Below are positions 1 to 4,711 of a stretch of DNA of 6,647 nt, piece by piece. Position numbers and translations under genes: made by a program. The stretch lies in assembly GCA_964581505.1 (NCBI GenBank), contig CAZOOR010000095.1:1-6647 (forward strand), written 5' to 3'. Under the pieces are notes generated by a model that saw nothing but the letters and a program-made list of their open reading frames with translations, had not been told where the DNA came from and did no database searches. The stretch's first letter is position 1. Each line of letters starts with the position of its first letter. The stretch comes from CAZOOR01 sp964581505 (GTDB lineage Bacteria; Bacteroidota; Ignavibacteria; Kapaibacteriales; UBA2268).

Positions 1-2269
1 CGGGGGAGGATAAAACGACATTCCCCAGCACATCATACACTTTAACCGCATCCTTTAGGGTGCGGTTGCCCGCCACGGCTATATCTATGTAGTCCGTTGC
101 AGGATTGGGAGAAATAATTATATCTGCATTAGTAGTATTTGTTTTAATGGAAGATATAGCAGTATCGCCTTCAAAAATATATGCGATCATATCCATTGGA
201 GCTAATGATACATTTGTTGAAAATGAATTATCTTCTTCAAATATTTTACCATACCCATTTTCAGAAATTCTCTGAACCTTAATTTTTCCCTTAAAATTAT
301 GCTTACTACCGTCAAATTTGAAGGAGAAATCAAGATTATCTGTCATTGAGGCATTTGCAAAGACAAGAGCAATTTTATTACCTTTTATGTTTCGCCAAAG
401 AGATGATTGAAGTGCAGAAATTTTTACGTCAATGAATTTACCGTAATCCAACCATTTTGATGTTATGTCAGGAATATTACTTCTATCAATTATTAAAGGA
501 CGCAGCATTTCGCCAAATGAAAGAAAATTACGCAGTTTGTAACGCATTTTTGCCATACGAACAACGAACGGAAATGCTGTTGCCCGACCATTCGGGTCGG
601 AAGCCAAATAAGTAAAGAAACGTCCGGGCTGTGTGCCGTGAACAAAAGTCTGCGAAAGCCTGCAATAGAACGATTGATTATTGTAAATACTTGCACCTGT
701 TCTTGTGCCGAAAGTCTGTACTTTGCCTGCATATACAGCTTGAAAAGCGGGAACCATATTGTCGGTCAACCAACCGTCAACGAGAAAACCGTCAACTATA
801 TCAGCCAAATAATCGCAACCACCCTCCACAGTAACAAAATTGTTTGGTGATGACATCTTTGATAGTACCTTTACAAACATTTGGCGATAGCCCTCTCTCC
901 AATAATTACCGCCACCCAAAGTATGATTATGTTTTTTATCCATACATTCTTTTACGGAAGCGGCACAGACCATATCAAGATATAAAGCTTTGCATTTTAA
1001 TTCACCGGTGATTTTCTTTCCGGCATCGCTTAATATTTCTTGAAACGGCTTGTAAGTAGGACACATTATTGCAAAATGATTAGTATTGAATTTCTGTGAA
1101 TACACAACACCTGCACTGTTTTTTGTAGCACCGGGCAATCCGATTGTATTATAATTAGGCAAATCTTTATCATACAACCTTCCGTTTATATAAGGCATAC
1201 AGATAATATTTCCTTCTTTTTGAATTTCCTCAACCAAAGCGGCCATACCTTTTCGTTCAGGGAAAAATTCAGGATAATCGTCATCAAATTTTTTAGTATT
1301 CCACCTGTACCAGTGCATTCCCAGCGGAACGCCTACTCCTTTTTGGAATTTCTTCATAGCGGTAAGAACTTTGTCGTCACTTACCATGTCGGCGTAACTT
1401 GTCCAAACAGCTATATTTCCAATTGCTTTTTGGGCGGCAATTCGTCTGCTATCCATACGAGGACGGTAGTCCGCATTCGCAAAAACCCAATGCTTATAAA
1501 TTTGTGCCGCATCGAACCAATCGCCCGTAAATATCTCAAATCGAAAGGTTCCGGAAAAATCCCAGTCATTGCCGTTTATTGTTTTATCCGGTACAGGTAT
1601 AAAATTCTCAAAAAGGACTCCTTTATTTTCTTTTTTAATTATGAAGTTCTTTACCGAAGCCTTAGGGTCGTGAGTTCCAAGATAAATACCATAATCCGAA
1701 TTATAATATGCCGAGAACTGCATAGTAGATGACCAGCCTCGCGGATAAGAAAGATTATAATCAATCGAATTAGCAAATGGCTCAGGAATTAATTTTCCCG
1801 AATATCTCGGAATGAAAAAATAATCATTACCTGCGGCATTCAAATTGAATCGTGGAAAATGTGCATTGAGCAATGATTTTGTCTGAAGATTCTTAACGTT
1901 TATATCCCATTCAGCGGTATGTTCGCTAACATTTATTATAACATTGACCTCATAATTAGTAGGGAAAATATGCTCAATCGGACTTTTAAATGTAATTATA
2001 CAATTCTCACCATCATTATTTATTATAACTTCACCCCAATCATTCAGGGAGTTCATCGTTTCGCCATCAAATTCCAAAATAAACATAGAATTTGATTTGC
2101 CACTACTCAGTAACTCTGTGGCTCCGTTCTTAATGCTTGCAATTTCAGCACCCATAGCAAGTTTATTAACAGTAATTTTCAGATTGCCCTTACCTACGAT
2201 TTCCTGAGAATATGCCGCGGTAAATGCAAATGTTCCGATAAGTAGGAACATTAATATATTCTTGAACAT
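1..2269 (-). CDS. Secreted DUF6259-type putative glycoside hydrolase with T9SS sorting domain (3' end beyond window)
   Basis: The frame is open from an ATG at 2269 to the left edge, giving 756 complete codons and no stop, so the C-terminus is missing. Residues 1-21 look like a signal peptide (Lys3, hydrophobic core, AYS before Gln22). About 23-290 is a beta-rich N-terminal region. About 295-570 looks like a TIM-barrel glycosidase domain, with HWYRWN (319-324), DDDYPEFFP (329-337), MPYINGRLYD (358-367), YLDM (430-433), VEGG (481-484) and HGTQPGRF (544-551). I recognise these as hallmarks of the uncharacterised DUF6259 family. By analogy with related retaining glycosidases, Asp432 and Glu482 are candidate nucleophile and acid/base; this is inference. 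After a C-terminal beta region, ISPNP (719-723) opens a T9SS type A sorting domain, of which about half is visible. The product should be exported by Sec and then secreted or surface-attached by T9SS. The substrate is unknown, but is probably a polysaccharide or glycan. A terminator separates it from the upstream gene, so it likely has its own promoter. Confidence 0.8.
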   Translation of the reverse strand, partial: MFKNILMFLLIGTFAFTAAYSQEIVGKGNLKITVNKLAMGAEIASIKNGATELLSSGKSNSMFILEFDGETMNSLNDWGEVIINNDGENCIITFKSPIEHIFPTNYEVNVIINVSEHTAEWDINVKNLQTKSLLNAHFPRFNLNAAGNDYFFIPRYSGKLIPEPFANSIDYNLSYPRGWSSTMQFSAYYNSDYGIYLGTHDPKASVKNFIIKKENKGVLFENFIPVPDKTINGNDWDFSGTFRFEIFTGDWFDAAQIYKHWVFANADYRPRMDSRRIAAQKAIGNIAVWTSYADMVSDDKVLTAMKKFQKGVGVPLGMHWYRWNTKKFDDDYPEFFPERKGMAALVEEIQKEGNIICMPYINGRLYDKDLPNYNTIGLPGATKNSAGVVYSQKFNTNHFAIMCPTYKPFQEILSDAGKKITGELKCKALYLDMVCAASVKECMDKKHNHTLGGGNYWREGYRQMFVKVLSKMSSPNNFVTVEGGCDYLADIVDGFLVDGWLTDNMVPAFQAVYAGKVQTFGTRTGASIYNNQSFYCRLSQTFVHGTQPGRFFTYLASDPNGRATAFPFVVRMAKMRYKLRNFLSFGEMLRPLIIDRSNIPDITSKWLDYGKFIDVKISALQSSLWRNIKGNKIALVFANASMTDNLDFSFKFDGSKHNFKGKIKVQRISENGYGKIFEEDNSFSTNVSLAPMDMIAYIFEGDTAISSIKTNTTNADIIISPNPATDYIDIAVAGNRTLKDAVKVYDVLGNVVLSSP

Positions 2270-2274
2270 AATAA

Positions 2275-2279
2275 CCCTC
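2275..2279 (-). promoter_or_regulatory. Ribosome binding site for the DUF6259 gene
   Basis: GAGGG on the minus strand, five bases before the ATG at 2269. It supports this start, and the signal peptide begins directly at that Met. No convincing promoter was picked out in the AT-rich stretch between here and the terminator at 2365-2393. Confidence 0.55.
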
Positions 2280-2364
2280 AATTTATTAAAAACAACATTT
2301 ATTCAATATACGAAATTTTTCCTTATTTCATCATATTTTTCGTTTGTATTAATTAAGTGCGTGC

Positions 2365-2393
2365 AATAAAAAAGGGGTAAAATTCTACCCCTT
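2365..2393 (-). terminator. Intrinsic terminator after the hemerythrin-PAS gene
   Basis: An 8-bp stem (AAGGGGTA pairing with TACCCCTT, 2372-2379 and 2386-2393) has a 6-base loop. On the minus strand the stem runs into a T-rich tract (TTTTATT). It starts 22 bases beyond the stop codon at 2416 and separates that gene from the secreted hydrolase gene downstream. Confidence 0.85.
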
Positions 2394-2415
2394 AATTATT
2401 AATTATATCATAATA

Positions 2416-3363
2416 TTATTCCGTGTCAAGCAATCTCTTTTCACCATCTAAATCTCTATATGGTTTGATGTCGTGAACCATCTCCACACAGCCACGATAA
2501 GTGCCATCAGTATCTCGAACAGCGTAGTAGGAAATATGAACGAACATCTCACCAAAATTAAGCCAGAATGATGCTTTCTCGCGTGTGCCGGCTTTCATTT
2601 CTTTTAGTATTTGCTCGACCAAATGAACACTTTTCTGTGGGTGGCACTGCTGAACAAGACGACCTACAACCGAGAGTGAACGGGTAAATATCTTCTCTTC
2701 ATCTACTTTGTTGAAATATCTGACTCGGTCATCAGCATCAACAAAAGATAATTCAATCGGCAAAGTATCCAGGAACATAGTAATCAACGAAGTCGGTAGC
2801 GATGCCAGCAAATCAATTTTTCCTTCGGCTTGTTTTTCAAGAGAATTGACAAGAGTTTGATACCTAAGGAAACCACCCTCGCCAATTGCATTTTTTTCGA
2901 GTTTTAAAAACTCGCTCATTAATTGCTCGCCCTCTTGCTCGTTTATTATCTTCCTACCCATTGGATATAGTATATCATTCTCTTTCCAAATATGGTTCTT
3001 AGTTAATTCCGCATACTCAGCAATAACACGCTTAAATCGCTCGGGCAATTTCTTTTCTTTCTCGAACTGGGCAAACATAATCTTAATCTGTGCAATAAAC
3101 TCGCGTTCGCTTTCATGCTCTTGAAGCATAACACCGATTGGTCCCTGCGGAGGCAAGCCCTTTTTCAGTAAATATGGAAAATATATTTGCTCTTCGCGCT
3201 GATTGTGGCATGTTTCACCAAACTCCCAAATAACATCTATCAATGCACGAGCAATTTGCAAGTTCATATCATCGCCTCGCTCTGCTTGCATTTCTAGCAA
3301 GACAAGAGCCTTTTCAATTACGGCATGGTCATTTATCAATTGATTTAAATAGTTCGGATTCAT
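2416..3363 (-). CDS. Hemerythrin HHE domain fused to a PAS (PAS_10-type) domain, probable di-iron sensor
   Basis: A complete 315-residue cytoplasmic protein with no signal peptide or membrane segment. Residues about 4-145 form a hemerythrin-like four-helix bundle. The expected di-iron ligands are all present: His13, His53 and Glu57 (HxxxE), His83, and His124 and Glu128 (HxxxE). Their spacing is close to that of YtfE/RIC and of the FBXL5 hemerythrin domain. Residues about 190-305 match the PAS domain that follows HHE in DUF438-type proteins: FVDADDRVRYFN (207-218), KIFTRS, QCHPQKSVHLVEQIL (239-253, with the characteristic Cys240-His241-Pro242), YYAVRD and GEKRLLD near the end. The N-terminal DUF438 domain of longer relatives is absent. 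The likely role is binding or sensing O2, NO or iron and passing the signal through PAS; no kinase, cyclase or DNA-binding output is present, so a protein partner is implied. The start is supported by AAGGA nine bases upstream. It lies 153 bp downstream of the CheB-like gene. Confidence 0.9.
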   Translation of the reverse strand: MNPNYLNQLINDHAVIEKALVLLEMQAERGDDMNLQIARALIDVIWEFGETCHNQREEQIYFPYLLKKGLPPQGPIGVMLQEHESEREFIAQIKIMFAQFEKEKKLPERFKRVIAEYAELTKNHIWKENDILYPMGRKIINEQEGEQLMSEFLKLEKNAIGEGGFLRYQTLVNSLEKQAEGKIDLLASLPTSLITMFLDTLPIELSFVDADDRVRYFNKVDEEKIFTRSLSVVGRLVQQCHPQKSVHLVEQILKEMKAGTREKASFWLNFGEMFVHISYYAVRDTDGTYRGCVEMVHDIKPYRDLDGEKRLLDTE

Positions 3364-3372
3364 TCTGTAATA

Positions 3373-3377
3373 TCCTT
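3373..3377 (-). promoter_or_regulatory. Ribosome binding site for the hemerythrin-PAS gene
   Basis: AAGGA on the minus strand with a 9-base gap to the ATG at 3363. It is the best Shine-Dalgarno match in the window and fixes this start. Confidence 0.6.
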
Positions 3378-3451
3378 AAAATAATTATTAAATTCAGACT
3401 TATTGCTCCGTTTAACGGCTTGGATTGCATATTATTTTAATGATATTAATT

Positions 3452-3480
3452 ATTGTAGCAACTATTGAGTGCTATATCAA
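3452..3480 (-). promoter_or_regulatory. Candidate sigma70-like promoter for the hemerythrin-PAS gene
   Basis: Reading the minus strand, TTGATA (3480-3475) is followed after exactly 17 bases by TACAAT (3457-3452). Each hexamer has five of six consensus bases. Transcription would start near 3445, leaving a leader of about 80 bases before the ATG at 3363. The spacer contains one arm of an 8-bp inverted repeat. In strict Bacteroidota the primary sigma factor prefers a different consensus, so function depends on the host lineage. Confidence 0.45.
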
Positions 3481-3511
3481 GTATAATAGGATAGGAAAGT
3501 AATACTCAATA
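3463..3511. repeat. Inverted repeat, 8-bp arms, in the gap between the CheB-like and hemerythrin genes
   Basis: TATTGAGT (3463-3470) is repeated in inverted form as ACTCAATA (3504-3511), with 33 bases between. The left arm falls inside the spacer of the promoter candidate. It could be a pair of operator half-sites or a leader structure. In AT-rich DNA arms of this length also occur by chance. Confidence 0.3.
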
Positions 3512-3516
3512 TTGTA

Positions 3517-4545
3517 TTATATTAATTCGGAAAGCAGTTTGGGAAAATCAGGAAATTTGCTAATATGTGTATATGAATCGAATTCAATAGCTTTTAACAT
3601 TCTTTCAGGCAAAATGGCTTCTTCCATTTCAAAGATAATAGTATCGGCACCGGACATTTTCATTGACTTAAGACCGACAACTCCATCCTCGGTATCACCT
3701 GAGGTTAGAACTCCGATTGCTCTTTTGTCAACATTTTCTGCAACCGACATCATAAGTACATCAATAGACGGACGTTTTTTATTAACCTTTTGAGAAAGTG
3801 ATAATTCAATAAATGGAGTACCCATCATTCTATTTACTTTCATATGAAAGCCGCCGGGAGCAATCAGTATATGTCCTCTTTTTAGCTCGTCCTTTTCAGT
3901 TGCTTCTTTTACGGTAACTTTAGTTATTTCGTTCAAACGGTCGGCAAATAATTTGGTATAGCCGGCGGGTAGGTCTGTGATAGCTAAAATCGTAGGAAAA
4001 TTCAAAGGTAAAGCAAGTATTAGACGCCGAAAACCTTCCAAAGCTGTCTTTTGTAATCCAAGCACAATAACATCTTTTTTAAATTCTCTTTTTGTAAGTG
4101 GAACAGTGAATTTAATTCCACTTTCCAAAATCCCCCTTAGTCCTGCCATATTAATTTTTTCTGCTATTTCTAACTTCTCAATTAATTTTGGCAAAAAATC
4201 ATCAAGATATTTTGGGAAATATGATGCAGGTTTTGTAAGAAAATCAATAGCACCCAATTCAATTGCTTGTACAACGCTTAATTTGCCTTTTTGAGTAGGG
4301 AAACAAGTAACGATGACAGGCAGCGGGTTAAACTTCATTATTTCCGAAAGAATTTCTAAACCGGCAAGTTTTTCCAATTCAATATCCAGCAACAATACAT
4401 CAGGTTTATCGCTGCGTAATTTATCAAGAAAACCATCAATATCAGACAAATGGAAATGCCTTGTAAGATAACCGGTTATCTGTCCCAATTTCTCACTAAT
4501 CGCCTTTCCTGCCTCAGGAGAGCTGTCTAATATTGCAACTTTCAT
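3517..4545 (-). CDS. CheB-like response regulator with lost catalytic Ser/His (pseudo-methylesterase)
   Basis: A complete 342-residue protein, about the normal CheB length (349 in E. coli). Residues about 1-122 are a receiver domain with Asp7, phospho-acceptor Asp54 (LLLD), Thr80 and Lys105 (TKP); the usual second pocket acid is Ser8. Residues about 158-342 align along the whole CheB methylesterase domain: LPAGYTKLFADRLN (192-205), IAPGGFHM (228-235), RPSIDVLMMSVAE (258-270) and the Gly-rich loop (280-291). Against the E. coli triad Ser164/His190/Asp286, the Ser of GASTGG is Gln165 (GLQKTA), the His of QHMPPG is Asp191 (TDLPAG), and only Asp287 remains. Demethylation or deamidation of chemoreceptors is therefore unlikely; a phosphorylation-switched binding role is inferred. 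No cheR, cheA or receptor gene is visible. A terminator lies upstream and none is clear downstream, so co-transcription with the hemerythrin gene is possible. The start lacks a good Shine-Dalgarno sequence, but the receiver begins right at Met1. Confidence 0.88.
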   Translation of the reverse strand: MKVAILDSSPEAGKAISEKLGQITGYLTRHFHLSDIDGFLDKLRSDKPDVLLLDIELEKLAGLEILSEIMKFNPLPVIVTCFPTQKGKLSVVQAIELGAIDFLTKPASYFPKYLDDFLPKLIEKLEIAEKINMAGLRGILESGIKFTVPLTKREFKKDVIVLGLQKTALEGFRRLILALPLNFPTILAITDLPAGYTKLFADRLNEITKVTVKEATEKDELKRGHILIAPGGFHMKVNRMMGTPFIELSLSQKVNKKRPSIDVLMMSVAENVDKRAIGVLTSGDTEDGVVGLKSMKMSGADTIIFEMEEAILPERMLKAIEFDSYTHISKFPDFPKLLSELI

Positions 4546-4578
4546 ATTCTTTTTTAAAATATCAAATTAATAATCTTT

Positions 4579-4609
4579 ATAATATAACATTTTCTTTTAT
4601 ATACACAAA
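4579..4609 (-). promoter_or_regulatory. Candidate Bacteroidota-type promoter for the CheB-like gene
   Basis: On the minus strand, TTTG (4609-4606) is followed after 19 bases by TATATTAT (4586-4579). This resembles the Bacteroidota -33/-7 arrangement TTTG-N19-TAnnTTTG, with the last two bases of the -7 box not matching. It lies between the upstream terminator and the ATG at 4545, leaving a leader of about 25-30 bases. The stretch is very AT-rich, so chance matches are easy. Confidence 0.4.
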
Positions 4610-4648
4610 TAAAAAATTATAAATACTGAACTACTATGATAATATAAT

Positions 4649-4684
4649 AAAAAAAATCCTCCGCCAAAAGAATCGGACGGAGGA
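4649..4684 (-). terminator. Intrinsic terminator after the fibre/adhesin gene
   Basis: A 7-bp GC-rich stem (TCCTCCG with CGGAGGA, 4678-4684 and 4657-4663) is followed on the minus strand by eight T residues (4656-4649). Two further inner C-G pairs can form after a one-base bulge. It begins 27 bases beyond the stop codon at 4712, the expected place for this gene's terminator, and separates it from the CheB-like gene. Confidence 0.88.
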
Positions 4685-4711
4685 ATATCTCGGAAAAAAT
4701 TATAAATACAA

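Noticed and set aside
1220..1732. A 170-codon open frame on the plus strand
   Set aside because: It is antisense to the conserved barrel of the DUF6259 gene, has no recognisable domain, and its composition fits a shadow frame. The same holds for the other short plus-strand frames at 631-850, 3243-3440, 3512-3793, 3977-4294 and 5396-5617, and for 493-732 on the minus strand.
1..2269. Frameshift or pseudogene status of the DUF6259 gene because no ATG-to-stop frame closes in the window
   Set aside because: The frame is continuous for 756 codons from the signal peptide into the T9SS domain; only the window edge prevents closure.
3465..3480. Possible Crp/Fnr/Dnr-type operator TTGAG-N6-ATCAA next to the hemerythrin promoter
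   Set aside because: The FNR-type core needs TTGAT-N4-ATCAA. Here the gap is two bases too long and one arm has a mismatch. It would have been attractive for an NO/O2-linked gene, but the spacing does not fit.
3501..3518. Small hairpin AATAC/GTATT at the end of the CheB-like gene as a terminator
   Set aside because: The 5-bp AT-rich stem is not followed by a T tract on the minus strand, so it is unlikely to terminate transcription.
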